DNA of 64,000 nt from Psychroflexus sediminis (GCF_900099815.1 NZ_FNCW01000002.1:186001-250000); one strand, 5' to 3'; positions 34,686 through 44,214 are shown, numbered from the stretch's first letter. Program-made: numbers and translations. Notes: a model not told the origin generated them from the letters alone.

Positions 34686-34716
34686 CAAAAATGCCACTCG
34701 TTTGAGTGGCATTTTA
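34686..34716 (-). terminator. Terminator of the cold-shock gene
   Basis: A 12-bp perfect stem (AAAATGCCACTC, pairing with GAGTGGCATTTT) with a 4-base loop, 34688-34699 and 34704-34715, lies about 30 bases beyond the stop. T runs exist on both sides, so it may work in both directions. Confidence 0.85.
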
Positions 34717-34743
34717 AGGTTTTGAAAAAAAAATGTTATATGA

Positions 34744-34935
34744 TTAGATCAAACGTACGTCTGTAGCGTTCATTCCTTTTCTTCCTTCTTCTTCTGTGTA
34801 CTCAACTTCGTCACCCTCATTAAGAGTTTCTCCGTTTAGTCCTGTAACGTGAACAAAAATATCTTCTCCTGTTTCGTCGTTTGTAATGAATCCATAACCT
34901 TTAGACTCATTGAAAAATTTTACTTTACCTTGCAT
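34744..34935 (-). CDS. Cold-shock domain protein (CspA family)
   Basis: 63 residues, a single OB-fold cold-shock domain starting MQGKVKFFNESKGYGFI, with RNP1 KGYGFI and RNP2 DIFVHV. It binds single-stranded RNA and DNA as an RNA chaperone in the cytoplasm. It stands alone between its own promoter (perfect -7 at 34981-34974) and a strong terminator. The leader of about 35 bases is short for a cold-induced csp gene. Confidence 0.96.
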   Translation of the reverse strand: MQGKVKFFNESKGYGFITNDETGEDIFVHVTGLNGETLNEGDEVEYTEEEGRKGMNATDVRLI

Positions 34936-34973
34936 AATAATAAATAATAATTAATAATTGCAACAAAAGTAAA

Positions 34974-34981
34974 CAAAATTA
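34974..34981 (-). promoter_or_regulatory. -7 element of the cold-shock gene
   Basis: Read on the minus strand this is TACTTTTG, a perfect TAnnTTTG, 39 bases before the start codon. Confidence 0.55.
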
Positions 34982-35047
34982 ATGTTCTGCGTTCATTTTA
35001 TTGAAAAAATTTACCTTAAATAAATCATTTTCAATAAGCTAGTGGTT

Positions 35048-35329
35048 TCAATTTGAATTATTATCCTTAGAATCCTCCTTGTCAGAGGCTTTACCATGAT
35101 TCTTTTTATTCATCCTATCCATATTTTCTTTGGTCAGTGTGTAGTCTTGTAGGCGTTTGCCTTTCCAGCGATGCGCCAAAAATAGCGGCATCAAGACAAA
35201 AGCGCTGGCAAGTACACTTATTCCGATGATACGTTCGCCCATAAGTTCATCTTTATACAGGTTGAAATAGACTCCAACCGCAAACCCGGCGGCAATAAGT
35301 ATAAAAACCAGTTTAATAAGTGCTCTCAT
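35048..35329 (-). CDS. Small two-helix membrane protein of unknown function
   Basis: 93 residues: two predicted membrane helices (about 3-22 and 34-52) and a hydrophilic, Lys/Asp/Asn-rich tail. No family was recognised. It starts 9 bases after the ClC gene on the same strand, so it is probably co-transcribed with it and with aspS. A role linked to the channel is only suggested by position. Confidence 0.7.
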   Translation of the reverse strand: MRALIKLVFILIAAGFAVGVYFNLYKDELMGERIIGISVLASAFVLMPLFLAHRWKGKRLQDYTLTKENMDRMNKKNHGKASDKEDSKDNNSN

Positions 35330-35338
35330 CGTATAAAT

Positions 35339-37126
35339 TTAAACAGTGACTTCAATTAATTTTTGTCTGTAGGCCGTAAGTAACTTTGATTTCGAGATAA
35401 AACCAACGTACTTGCCTTCTCTTACGACTGGTAAATTCCAGGCATCGGTTTCTTGAAATTTTTTCATAATGTCCTTCATTTTACATTCGTTAAGTTCTAT
35501 CACATCAGGTGCATTTTGCATTAAATCGATAACAGTCATTTCCTGGTAAAGACTTTTGTCGAACATGATGCTTCGTATGCCGTCCAGAAGAATAATACCT
35601 TTAAATAAGTTATTTTCATCTACGACAGGAAAGATATTTCGCTTCGATTTAATAACCCCTTCATTGATAATCTGTTCAAGATTCATGTCAATCGTAAGGA
35701 CCTGGAAATTATCTTCAATCACTTGATGTATGTCCATCAAAGTTAGTACAGCCTGGTCTTTGTTGTGAGTAACCAAATCTCCGCGCTCAGCCAGTTCCAT
35801 GGTATATACTGAGTTGGGCTGAAACTGGCTGGTAATGACGTAGGATATTGCTGCAGTAATCATTAAAGGTACAAAAAGACTATAACCGCTGGTAATTTCA
35901 GCAATAAGGAAAATAGCGGTAAGCGGGGCGTGCATAACTCCTGCCATTAGGCCTGCCATTCCCACCAGTGTATATTGATTTACCGATACGGGTAGCTTTG
36001 TGATGCCCAGGGCATTGATGACGAGTCCATAGCAATGTCCAATCATGCTGCCTATAAATAAAACGGGTGCAAAAATACCTCCAATTCCGCCCGCAGCTAT
36101 CGTCACTGAGGTGGCAATCATTTTGAAAATGACAAGCAGTAATAAAAAGAGGATAACCATCCACGTTGTACTCCAGTCCTGAAGGAATTTATTTTTGGTG
36201 ACCAGTTCGTGATTTCCAGCTAATAACTCGTTTACTGTAGAATAACCTTCACCGTAGATTTGAGGGACCAGAAATAAAATTCCACTCAAAATGATACCTC
36301 CAACAAGGATTTTATTGAATTTACTTTTGAAAGCTTTAAACTTTTTGAAGATGTAGATATACACCTTCGTAAACGTAATCGATGCGATAGCTGTAAAGAT
36401 TCCCAGGGCGATATATAAGGGAACATCACTTATTTCAAAAGCTTCTCCAAGCTGCGTGTGAAGGATAATATCCGGCCCAAAGAAAAAGTAAGAGGTTAAA
36501 ATAGAGGATACAGAAGCTACAAGTAATGGAATCATGGATGCTAAGGTCAGATCCAGACTAAAAATCTCAATCGCAAAGATGATTCCTGCAATAGGGGCTT
36601 GAAAAATAGAAGACATAGCACCTGCGGCGGCGCAGCCGATCAGTAGCGTTCTGGACGCTTGGGTAAGATTAAGAAATTTTGAAAAACTGGTGCTCAAAGC
36701 CGCACTGGAAACTACCGTAGGGGCCTCCAGACCTGCGGACCCTCCAAAGCCTAGGGTAATAGGAGCAGTGATGAGCGAGGCGTAATTTTGAAACCTTCTC
36801 ATAAAGCCCTTTCTTCTGGAGATGGAATATAAGGTGGTAGTAATTCCCTGTCCGATCTCTTTTTTCAGAATAAATTTTGAAAACAAATAAACAAGAAGAA
36901 GCCCTATGAGGGGGAAAATAAAATAGAAAGCATTGTGGTAATTTGAAATATATCCCCCGCCCAGTAATGACTGAATTAAATAGGTAAGGTTTTTTAATAG
37001 AACCGCAACGAGCCCGGAAAGCAATCCTACACCAGCACTTATGAGAATGAGGAGCTGTTGTTTGGAAAAATTTTTTTCAAACCAAACAGGGACATTAGTT
37101 AATAAACTCCACGATCTTAACTTCAT
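35339..37126 (-). CDS. ClC family chloride channel/antiporter with CBS domains
   Basis: 595 residues: a ClC membrane domain (about 25-430) and a C-terminal pair of CBS domains (about 455-590). The gating-glutamate motif is present as GLEAP with E134 (GREGP in E. coli ClC), and the chloride-site loop reads AGGIGGIFAPVLFIG. It exchanges chloride or another halide for protons, or conducts it, and the CBS pair may sense nucleotides. It lies 45 bases behind aspS and probably shares its transcript. Confidence 0.94.
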   Translation of the reverse strand: MKLRSWSLLTNVPVWFEKNFSKQQLLILISAGVGLLSGLVAVLLKNLTYLIQSLLGGGYISNYHNAFYFIFPLIGLLLVYLFSKFILKKEIGQGITTTLYSISRRKGFMRRFQNYASLITAPITLGFGGSAGLEAPTVVSSAALSTSFSKFLNLTQASRTLLIGCAAAGAMSSIFQAPIAGIIFAIEIFSLDLTLASMIPLLVASVSSILTSYFFFGPDIILHTQLGEAFEISDVPLYIALGIFTAIASITFTKVYIYIFKKFKAFKSKFNKILVGGIILSGILFLVPQIYGEGYSTVNELLAGNHELVTKNKFLQDWSTTWMVILFLLLLVIFKMIATSVTIAAGGIGGIFAPVLFIGSMIGHCYGLVINALGITKLPVSVNQYTLVGMAGLMAGVMHAPLTAIFLIAEITSGYSLFVPLMITAAISYVITSQFQPNSVYTMELAERGDLVTHNKDQAVLTLMDIHQVIEDNFQVLTIDMNLEQIINEGVIKSKRNIFPVVDENNLFKGIILLDGIRSIMFDKSLYQEMTVIDLMQNAPDVIELNECKMKDIMKKFQETDAWNLPVVREGKYVGFISKSKLLTAYRQKLIEVTV

Positions 37127-37171
37127 AATTTTTTAAACATAAATTGCTTTTCAGAAGTTTCGTCTTAGGTT

Positions 37172-38920
37172 TTAATGTCTTAATTTGAGATCGAGCTCCT
37201 TCAGCTGTTCCTCGTCGATAGGCGCCGGGGCATCTATCATGATATCCCTTCCGGAATTGTTTTTTGGAAAGGCTATAAAATCTCTTATGCTTTCTTGTCC
37301 TCCCAAAATGGCGACCAGCCTGTCCAGTCCAAAAGCGATTCCGCCATGTGGCGGAGCTCCAAAGGTAAAGGCTTTCATCAAAAACCCAAACTGGGCTTCG
37401 GCTTCTTCCTTTGTAAAGCCGAGATAATCAAACATCAAAGCTTGCGTCTTCTGGTCGTGAATTCTGATAGAACCTCCGCCAATTTCATTTCCATTCAAAA
37501 CCAAATCATAAGCATTGGCCTTTACGGCACCCGGATCTTTGTCTAATAATTCAATTTGCCCTGCTTTAGGAGAGGTGAACGGATGGTGCATGGCATGGTA
37601 GCGCTGTGTCTCTTCATCCCATTCCAATAAAGGGAAATCTATAACCCAAAGTGGAGCAAATTCATGAGGTTTTCTCAATCCAAGGCGGTTTCCCAGTTCC
37701 ATACGCAAGGCGCTTAACTGTCCGCGAGTTGTGTGGGCATCGCCAGATAAAATGCAAATTAAATCACCTGGGTGAGCATCGGTCTGTTCTGCCCAGGTTT
37801 TTAAATCGGCTTCGTCATAAAATTTATCCACAGATGATTTTAAACTTCCGTCTACATTGTACTTGACGTAAACCATGCCTTTGGCCCCAACCTGCGGACG
37901 CTTCACCCAGTCTATAAGTTTGTCTATTTCTTTCCTCGAATAAGATGCAGCCCCAGGAACAGCAATACCTACGATTAATTCAGCCTCATTAAACACCTTA
38001 AACTCCTTATGTTGTGCTGCTGCATTCAATTCGCCAAACTTCATCCCAAACCTGATGTCAGGCTTGTCATTCCCATAGGTTTTCATGGCCTCATCATAGG
38101 TCATGCGAGGAAATTCCTTCACATCAATACCATTGATTTCTTTGAGTAGATGCCTGGTGAGGCCTTCAAAGGTATTGAGAATATCTTCCTGTTCCACGAA
38201 AGTCATTTCGCAGTCTATCTGAGTAAATTCAGGCTGCCTGTCTGCTCTTAAATCTTCGTCTCTAAAGCACTTTACAATTTGAAAATACTTATCCAGGCCC
38301 CCAACCATAAGCAATTGCTTAAAGGTTTGTGGCGATTGTGGTAAAGCATAAAATTGTCCGGCGTTCATTCGACTTGGAACCACAAAATCTCTGGCGCCTT
38401 CGGGAGTTGATTTTATTAAATAAGGTGTTTCAACTTCCACAAAATCTTGTTGAGAAAGATAGTTTCTGACGGCCATTGAAACTTTACTTCGGAAAATCAG
38501 CTTGTTCTTTACCGGATTTCTCCTGATGTCTAAATAGCGGTATTTCATTCTCAAATCTTCTCCGCCATCGGTCTTATCTTCAATAGTAAACGGAGGAGTT
38601 TCCGACTCATTTAGAACGCTTAGTTTTTCTACCAGGACTTCAATGTCTCCTGTAGAAATGTTTTTATTTTTAGATTCCCTCTCTAACACCTGTCCTTCCA
38701 CCTGAATCACAAATTCTCTTCCAAGTTCTCGGGCCTGCTCCATAATTTCTTTGGACGTTCGCTCAGAATCAAATACGAGCTGGGTGATGCCATACCTATC
38801 CCTCAAATCTACCCATATGATAAATCCTTTATCCCTTATTTTTTGAACCCAGCCAGATAAAGTCACCTTTTTATTCAAAGATGAGATGTTTAACTCGCTG
38901 TTATTGTGATCTCTATACAT
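37172..38920 (-). CDS. aspS: Aspartyl-tRNA synthetase
   Basis: 582 residues from ATG 38920; the open frame runs to 38986, but the upstream part is not conserved and would contain the promoter. N-terminal OB-fold anticodon domain ([18 protein letters not shown]), class II motif 2 [18 protein letters not shown], a bacterial GAD insert and motif 3 [14 protein letters not shown]. The full bacterial-type length fits. It charges tRNA-Asp; whether it also charges tRNA-Asn cannot be told here. Confidence 0.97.
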   Translation of the reverse strand: MYRDHNNSELNISSLNKKVTLSGWVQKIRDKGFIIWVDLRDRYGITQLVFDSERTSKEIMEQARELGREFVIQVEGQVLERESKNKNISTGDIEVLVEKLSVLNESETPPFTIEDKTDGGEDLRMKYRYLDIRRNPVKNKLIFRSKVSMAVRNYLSQQDFVEVETPYLIKSTPEGARDFVVPSRMNAGQFYALPQSPQTFKQLLMVGGLDKYFQIVKCFRDEDLRADRQPEFTQIDCEMTFVEQEDILNTFEGLTRHLLKEINGIDVKEFPRMTYDEAMKTYGNDKPDIRFGMKFGELNAAAQHKEFKVFNEAELIVGIAVPGAASYSRKEIDKLIDWVKRPQVGAKGMVYVKYNVDGSLKSSVDKFYDEADLKTWAEQTDAHPGDLICILSGDAHTTRGQLSALRMELGNRLGLRKPHEFAPLWVIDFPLLEWDEETQRYHAMHHPFTSPKAGQIELLDKDPGAVKANAYDLVLNGNEIGGGSIRIHDQKTQALMFDYLGFTKEEAEAQFGFLMKAFTFGAPPHGGIAFGLDRLVAILGGQESIRDFIAFPKNNSGRDIMIDAPAPIDEEQLKELDLKLRH

Positions 38921-38945
38921 GTTAAATGATTTGTGTAACAATTTG

Positions 38946-38953
38946 CAAAAATA
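38946..38953 (-). promoter_or_regulatory. -7 element of aspS
   Basis: Minus-strand TATTTTTG followed by CA, a perfect TAnnTTTG 25 bases from the ATG at 38920. It supports the shorter start. Confidence 0.6.
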
Positions 38954-39116
38954 AGAAGTTAGCGGTCTTATTGATGTTATGCTCAAGAAATTTTTGAATA
39001 ATATGTTCTCCGAAACTCAGGAATTTTCATCAAAGTAAAACCCCCTGTAGAAGGGGCTTGAGTGATGCTATGTAAATTTAATGTTAACTAAATGTTTTTT
39101 AAAAGTAAATTATGTG

Positions 39117-39124
39117 TATATTTG
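39117..39124 (+). promoter_or_regulatory. -7 element of the YwqK-like gene
   Basis: TATATTTG, a perfect TAnnTTTG, 18 bases before the ATG at 39143; it argues against the earlier ATG at 39092. Confidence 0.55.
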
Positions 39125-39142
39125 GGTCAAAATAAAAGAGAT

Positions 39143-39502
39143 ATGAAAGCATTTAGCACCCTTGTAATGGTATTTTTAATGAGTTTTACACTTTTTGCTC
39201 AAACTGAAAATGACCTGGTGAAGACAGAGAAAGTTGGAGATTTAGTAAAAGTGACGATATTTTACGAAACCGGTGAATTACACCAGGAAGGTTATATGAT
39301 CAATAATAAGCTACACGGCGAGTGGAAATCTTTTGATAAAGAAGGAAATAAGCTTGCTAAAGCAACTTATGAAAAAGGCAATAAAGTAGGGAAATGGTTT
39401 TTCTGGAATGATGGAATTCTTTCAGAAGTAGACTATGATAACAACAAAATTCTGCAAGTCAGTACCTGGGATAAGTTGGATACTCAATTGGTGAGTAACT
39501 AA
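39143..39502 (+). CDS. Exported MORN-like (YwqK-type) repeat protein
   Basis: 119 residues from ATG 39143, where a clear signal peptide begins (MKAFSTLVMVFLMSFTLFAQ). The mature part has three short repeats of the YwqK/MORN type: YETGELHQEGYMINNKLHGE, FDKEGNKLAKATYEKGNKVG, and KWFFWNDGILSEVDYDNNK. Such repeats are widespread in Bacteroidota exported proteins and mostly of unknown role; the label antitoxin sometimes attached to them is not justified here, as no toxin is near. A strong terminator follows. Confidence 0.82.
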   Translation: MKAFSTLVMVFLMSFTLFAQTENDLVKTEKVGDLVKVTIFYETGELHQEGYMINNKLHGEWKSFDKEGNKLAKATYEKGNKVGKWFFWNDGILSEVDYDNNKILQVSTWDKLDTQLVSN

Positions 39503-39523
39503 GACACATCTTAATTTAAAATA

Positions 39524-39556
39524 CAAGCGCCTAAGCAATTAGGCGCTTTTTTTATG
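39524..39556 (+). terminator. Terminator after the YwqK-like gene, overlapping the tag stop codon
   Basis: A 10-bp stem AAGCGCCTAA (39525-39534), loop GCAA and the matching arm 39539-39548 run into seven T. The TAA stop of the convergent tag gene (39539-39541) lies inside the right arm. Confidence 0.9.
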
Positions 39557-40105
39557 CTTAAAACAATAAGTTAGATGATCGTTTACTATACCTACCGCTT
39601 GCATAAAAGCATACACCGTGGTTGGCCCAAGGAATTTAAAGCCTCTCTTTTTCAGATCTTTTGAAATGCTTCGGCTCAATTCAGTTTGAGCCGGGACCTG
39701 TTCAAGACTGGAGAAGGAATTCGATACAGGAATACCATTCACAAACTTCCAGATGTATTTTGAAAACGAACCAAACTCCTTTTTAATCTTCAGAAAGGCA
39801 TCAGCATTGCTGACAGTAGCTTCAATTTTACCTCGGTGTCTTATGATGTGTTCATTCTGAAGCAATTTTGAAATTTTATCATCAGAATAAGCGGCAATAA
39901 CATGATAATCAAAGTCGTCAAAGGCTGTTCTGAAACCTTCTCTTTTTTTTAAAATTGTCAACCAGTTGAGCCCTGCCTGAAAACTTTCAAGAACCAGCAT
40001 TTCAAAAAGCTTGCGGTCTGCATCAACTGGCTTTCCCCATTCTTCATCATGATATTTCACATAGATTTCAGACTTATTACACCAGTCACACCTTACTTTT
40101 GCCAT
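39539..40105 (-). CDS. tag: DNA-3-methyladenine glycosylase I
   Basis: 188 residues, family length. The N terminus VRCDWCNKSEIYVKYHDEEWG gives zinc ligands C6 and H19, and H177 and C181 in DHLTYC supply the other two. The helix-hairpin-helix region KFLGPTTVYAFMQAVG is present. The enzyme removes 3-methyladenine from alkylated DNA. Its last codons form part of the terminator stem of the convergent gene. Confidence 0.96.
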   Translation of the reverse strand: MAKVRCDWCNKSEIYVKYHDEEWGKPVDADRKLFEMLVLESFQAGLNWLTILKKREGFRTAFDDFDYHVIAAYSDDKISKLLQNEHIIRHRGKIEATVSNADAFLKIKKEFGSFSKYIWKFVNGIPVSNSFSSLEQVPAQTELSRSISKDLKKRGFKFLGPTTVYAFMQAVGIVNDHLTYCFKHKKSA

Positions 40106-40151
40106 TACAATAATTGAATTTAAATTCCATACATCAGTAAAAATACAGTTT

Positions 40152-40772
40152 ATGTCTCAAGAGAACACTATTGAAATTATAAAAAAGCATTTGGATAAAA
40201 CCTTTAGCTATTCAGAATACAAAAAACATATCGAAGAGCTATTAAAAGCGGGTAAATCTACGGGATTCACACAGAATGAGGCTTATTTGAATTATTCCAA
40301 GCTTGGTTTTAACCGAATGAAACGCTGGGAAAAGACCTCTGAATTAACACCAGATCAAATTACGACTATCAAAGCTGTGAATCAAAAACAAATCTGGCTG
40401 GTCATTACCGAAGGCTGGTGTGGCGATGCAGCACCTGTGCTCCCTATCATGAAAAAGATAACAGATTTGAATCCGCTTCTAGATTTCAGAATCATTCTGA
40501 GAGATGAAAATGAAGAATTGATGAATGAATTTTTAACCAATGGCGGGAAATCAATCCCAAAGTTGATTGCGTTTGATGCTGAAGAAGAGAAAGTACTATT
40601 CACCTGGGGCCCGCGGCCCAAAGAAGCGGCTGAGATGGTAGCGAAAGAAAAAGCGGAATTCGGAAAATTCAGAGATGAATTTAAAATCACACTTCAGAAA
40701 TGGTATAACCAGGATAAGGGCAAAAACATTGCAGCAGATCTGGTAAATTGTTTAAAAGAGGAGTTGGTCTAG
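40152..40772 (+). CDS. Thioredoxin-family protein with single cysteine (WCGDA)
   Basis: 206 residues; a helical N terminus is followed by a thioredoxin-like fold with TEGWCGDAAPVLPIMKKI, where the usual CxxC is reduced to C90-G-D-A, and by the cis-proline segment KSIPKLI. No signal peptide, so cytoplasmic. One thiol cannot make an internal disulfide; a mono-thiol reductase or peroxidase-like role is possible. It starts 46 bases from the divergent tag gene and overlaps truB tail-to-tail by 4 bases. Confidence 0.85.
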   Translation: MSQENTIEIIKKHLDKTFSYSEYKKHIEELLKAGKSTGFTQNEAYLNYSKLGFNRMKRWEKTSELTPDQITTIKAVNQKQIWLVITEGWCGDAAPVLPIMKKITDLNPLLDFRIILRDENEELMNEFLTNGGKSIPKLIAFDAEEEKVLFTWGPRPKEAAEMVAKEKAEFGKFRDEFKITLQKWYNQDKGKNIAADLVNCLKEELV

Positions 40773-41467
40773 GCCTTGAGTAAGTTCTCAAAACCTTCAA
40801 TGGAAAAGGCATCTTCAACCCGGTAATCCCCAATTTGAGTTCGTCTCAGTTCAGAAAGGTATGCGCCAGAATCCAAAGCTTTCCCAAAATCATAAGCCAG
40901 ACTTCGAATGTAAGTTCCTTTGCTACACTGGACTTTGAACTTAAGCTGGGGTAAGTTGTTTTCAAGGATTTCAAAACTATCGATATGAACTTTCCGCAGA
41001 GGAATATCGACTTCTTCTCCCTTTCTTGCGAATTCGTACAGGCGTTTTCCTTCTTTTTTCAAGGCTGAAAATATAGGTGGGCGCTGCATAATCTCTCCCT
41101 GAAATTGAGTTAAGCTGCGATCGATTAACTCCTGCGTGATATGTGAAATGTCATATGTTTTATCAATTTCAGTTTCCATATCATAGGATGCTGTTGTGGC
41201 ACCCAGGGTGAATTCACCGGTATACACTTTGGTTTGCCCCATCAGGGTTTCAATGGTTTTGGTCGCTTTTCCCGTACATAAAATCACCAGACCTGTCGCT
41301 AAAGGATCCAGAGTGCCCGCATGGCCTACTTTTATTTTCTTGAGCCCGAATTTTTGTTTGATAAGCCATCTTACTTTGTTTACGACCTGGAAAGAGGTCC
41401 AGTGCAAAGGCTTATCAAATAATAAGACTTGTCCTTCTTTTATATCTTCTAGACTCAGTTTATCCAT
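40769..41467 (-). CDS. truB: tRNA pseudouridine-55 synthase
   Basis: 232 residues from ATG 41467 (an upstream start at 41491 lies deeper in uppP). The catalytic block VGHAGTLDPLATGLV contains the nucleophilic Asp, and KVQCSKGTYIRSLAYDFG is the second family motif. It makes psi-55 in the T-loop of tRNAs. The start overlaps the uppP end by 8 bases, so it is the last gene of the ftsX-DUF3098-uppP-truB operon, an order I recall as typical of Bacteroidota. Confidence 0.96.
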   Translation of the reverse strand: MDKLSLEDIKEGQVLLFDKPLHWTSFQVVNKVRWLIKQKFGLKKIKVGHAGTLDPLATGLVILCTGKATKTIETLMGQTKVYTGEFTLGATTASYDMETEIDKTYDISHITQELIDRSLTQFQGEIMQRPPIFSALKKEGKRLYEFARKGEEVDIPLRKVHIDSFEILENNLPQLKFKVQCSKGTYIRSLAYDFGKALDSGAYLSELRRTQIGDYRVEDAFSIEGFENLLKA

Positions 41468-42257
41468 TGACTTGAGTAAATATGATAGCACTTACACCTA
41501 CTACAAAACAGTAAATTGAAAAATACCTGAGTTTGCTGCGTTTCACAATAGAGATCATCCAGGTACAGGCAAACAAACCAGAGACAAATGCCGCCAAAAA
41601 GCCTGCTCCGTAAATAAGTATGTCAGCATTTTCCAAGGTGATTTCACCTCCAGTGATGTCTTTTGCAATTTTTCCTAAGATAAGAGGGACCACCATCAAA
41701 AATGAAAATCGCGCCGCTTTGGCTTTGTCATTTCCAAGCAATACGGAAGTAGCTATAGTAGCACCACTTCTGGAAATCCCGGGCATTATGGCGATAGCCT
41801 GGGCCACGCCAATAACGAAAGAATTGGAGTAAGAAACCCGTTTTTGAGTGGCTTTTGCTCTGTCGGAAAGCCAGAGTAAAAGCGCAGTAACAATGAGCAT
41901 AAAGCCGACCAGAAGTAGATTCCCTCCAAAAAGCAGTTCCATTTCAGATTCAAAATAATAACCGACAAAAGCAGCAGGGATCATAGATATAATGATCTTT
42001 AGTGAAAATTTGGTTTCTGCATTCCATCGAAAAGAAAACAAACCTCTGAGAATTTCAAGAATGTCTTTTCTAAAAATCACAACAGTACTCAAAGCAGTTG
42101 CAAAATGAAGAATAACAGTGAGTAATAAAGATTCTTTCGGCAAGCTGTCATCTCCTAAAATCGCTTTCCCCAATTCCAGATGTCCACTAGAGGATACGGG
42201 TAGAAATTCTGTCAAGCCCTGGATTATACCAAGGACACTCACCTCCCAAACATCCAT
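41460..42257 (-). CDS. uppP: Undecaprenyl-diphosphatase
   Basis: 265 residues with about eight membrane helices and the two BacA/UppP signatures: QGLTEFLPVSSSGHLEL near the N terminus and MPGISRSGATIATS in the middle. It dephosphorylates C55-PP at the periplasmic face, recycling the lipid carrier for peptidoglycan and O-antigen, and gives bacitracin tolerance. It abuts DUF3098 (1-base overlap) and truB (8-base overlap). Confidence 0.97.
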   Translation of the reverse strand: MDVWEVSVLGIIQGLTEFLPVSSSGHLELGKAILGDDSLPKESLLLTVILHFATALSTVVIFRKDILEILRGLFSFRWNAETKFSLKIIISMIPAAFVGYYFESEMELLFGGNLLLVGFMLIVTALLLWLSDRAKATQKRVSYSNSFVIGVAQAIAIMPGISRSGATIATSVLLGNDKAKAARFSFLMVVPLILGKIAKDITGGEITLENADILIYGAGFLAAFVSGLFACTWMISIVKRSKLRYFSIYCFVVGVSAIIFTQVNG

Positions 42258-42520
42258 TATTTAGAGGATTTGGGCTTTAATAGAATAGCATAAACTTCAA
42301 TAGCAAAGCCAATCAAAACCAAAGTTGGAGCAAGACGAATTCGTCTCCAGCTAAAAATTTCAGGATTATATACATTGGGATCATCACTTCCGCCACCAGC
42401 CATGAGGATAAATCCTAGGGCAATTACAGCCAGACCTATGACCATAAACTTATAATTTTCCCTTTCGAAAATAAATTTATTTTTAGCCTTCTCCTCTTTT
42501 TTACGTTTACTTTCTCCCAT
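42257..42520 (-). CDS. DUF3098 small membrane protein
   Basis: 87 residues: a charged, lysine-rich N terminus and two membrane helices (about 25-43 and 65-82). The pattern FERENYKFMVIGLAVIALGF with SWRRIRLAPTLVLIGF is that of DUF3098, a Bacteroidota family usually found between ftsX and uppP as here. The function is unknown; the invariant neighbourhood points to cell-envelope growth. Confidence 0.9.
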   Translation of the reverse strand: MGESKRKKEEKAKNKFIFERENYKFMVIGLAVIALGFILMAGGGSDDPNVYNPEIFSWRRIRLAPTLVLIGFAIEVYAILLKPKSSK

Positions 42521-42521
42521 A

Positions 42522-43400
42522 TTAGTAATACAATTCGTCAGTTTTTAAATTTAAGAAGCGCTGAGTCGCAAAGAATGTGCTTAACCACGAAATGAGGATG
42601 CCAAGTACAAGAACACCCGCAAAAATTCCCGCCAACAGGATTTCATCACTTATAAGCTTTAGTTCGGGGAAACTCTTATCGAGATAATACAGCACTATAG
42701 CCATGCCTATCAAAGAAATAGTCGACCCTATGATGCCGAGTTTTACGCTTTTCAGAATAAATGGGCGTCTTATAAAGCGCTTGGTCGCCCCGACCATTTG
42801 CATGGTTTTTATCGTAAATCGCTTAGCGTAAACCGAAAGTCTAATCGAGCTATTGATCAGTAAGACAGCGATAAAAGTCAGCAATCCGCTTACCGCCAAA
42901 ATCCAAAAACTCAGTCGTTTTATATTGTCGTTCAGAAGCGCAATCAAAGGTTTGTCGTAGATGATTTCATCTACAAACTCCTTTTCTCCAAGATCTCTTG
43001 AAATTTCAGCGATTTTCGTTTCAGACACATAATCGGCATTGAAATACACATCAACCGAATTTTGGAGGGGATTGTAACCCAGAAACTCCATAAAATCTTC
43101 ACCGATTTCTTTGCTATAGGCTTTAGCTGCCTCTTCTTTGGATACAAATTCTATGGTTTTGGTGTATTCCGAGAGGGCCAGGGACTTCTGCAATTGGTCG
43201 ATTTCCACTTCCTTGGCTGTGTCTTTAAAGTAGATGGATAAGGCGATTTGTTCCTTAAAATGGTCTGCCACTTTCTTGGTGTTTAGCACCAGTAAGGCCA
43301 GTAATCCAACCAGAAACAAAACCAAAGCAATGCTGATTACCACCGAAAAGTAGGAAGTAATCAATCGTCGTTTTTGGTATTTTTCAAAAGAAGAAGCCAC
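42522..43400 (-). CDS. ftsX: Cell division permease FtsX
   Basis: 292 residues in FtsX topology: a cytoplasmic start, helix 1 (about 16-38), an extracytoplasmic domain (about 40-165) and three helices at about 168-190, 218-240 and 255-280, with the cytoplasmic FTIKTMQMVGATKRFIRRPF segment that contacts FtsE. With FtsE (not in the window) it controls septal peptidoglycan hydrolases. It is the first gene of a four-gene minus-strand operon. Confidence 0.93.
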   Translation of the reverse strand: MASSFEKYQKRRLITSYFSVVISIALVLFLVGLLALLVLNTKKVADHFKEQIALSIYFKDTAKEVEIDQLQKSLALSEYTKTIEFVSKEEAAKAYSKEIGEDFMEFLGYNPLQNSVDVYFNADYVSETKIAEISRDLGEKEFVDEIIYDKPLIALLNDNIKRLSFWILAVSGLLTFIAVLLINSSIRLSVYAKRFTIKTMQMVGATKRFIRRPFILKSVKLGIIGSTISLIGMAIVLYYLDKSFPELKLISDEILLAGIFAGVLVLGILISWLSTFFATQRFLNLKTDELYY

Positions 43401-43647
43401 GCCGTAAGTTTTGGTAAAAATATAAAACTATAGCATTATAACGTCACTTGCTCATATTAATTTCATGGGTGACTTCACCCCGGCATACACTTCAACTCTT
43501 CACTCCTTATAGCTTAGTGGATTTCAGGGTTTATACTTTTATCGGGTGCGCTGCTGTGGACTTAAATGAATTTCATTATTTCTAATATTAAGAGAGATTG
43601 AAACCTTATTTTATATATTTTAGCCGCAACTCATTACCTACTTAACT

Positions 43648-44214
43648 ATGAAACCATTCATCACTCTTGCTTTATTGCTTTGCTTCACATTTACTTTTGC
43701 TCAAAACGATGAAAAGTCTTCAGCAATAGATGTAAATTCCCAAAATAATTACGAAAAAGTTCACGAGTTGAGATTAGGAGCCTTTAGGCTTTTAGCCGGA
43801 GGGTTTTTAGACCTTAGCTACGAGTATATCAATTCCACTGCTTCTGGCCTTGGGGTTTCGCTGATGCTAAATTTTGATGATGCAATCGAGACTGAAAAAT
43901 TTGGGATTATTCCATATTATAGATTTTATTTTGGTGATAATCCAGAATTTAAAGGGCATGGATTTTTTGTAGAGGCATTTACGTATTTTTACACTGGAGA
44001 TCAAGATGAATATTATTTCAGTCAACAAGCTAATGAAGTTTTTGAGGATGACTCTTTTTTTGATGTAGCTCCGGGATTGGCTGTAGGTTCCAAATGGATC
44101 AATTCCAGCGGATTTTTGTTTCAAATCAAATTAGGTATCGGCAGGAATTTATTGAGTAATAGTCCTGATGAGTTTGTTGCTACCGGAGATTTTTATGTGG
44201 GTTATAGATTTTAA
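43648..44214 (+). CDS. Small outer-membrane beta-barrel protein
   Basis: 188 residues with a signal peptide (about 1-18, ending FTFAQ). The mature protein shows about eight amphipathic strands (ELRLGAFRLLAGGFLDLSYE, FGIIPYYRFYFG, GHGFFVEAFTYFYTG) and ends GDFYVGYRF, an outer-membrane terminal signature. It looks like the DUF3575/OmpW-like small barrels of Bacteroidota. It stands alone; no partner is suggested by neighbours. Confidence 0.75.
   Translation: MKPFITLALLLCFTFTFAQNDEKSSAIDVNSQNNYEKVHELRLGAFRLLAGGFLDLSYEYINSTASGLGVSLMLNFDDAIETEKFGIIPYYRFYFGDNPEFKGHGFFVEAFTYFYTGDQDEYYFSQQANEVFEDDSFFDVAPGLAVGSKWINSSGFLFQIKLGIGRNLLSNSPDEFVATGDFYVGYRF

Noticed and set aside
39143-39502. Toxin-antitoxin label for the YwqK-like protein
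   Set aside because: It has a signal peptide, repeats of the MORN type and no toxin partner.
43467-43480. GGGTGA/TCACCC mini-dyad upstream of ftsX
   Set aside because: Short, with a two-base spacer and no T run; too weak to call a site.
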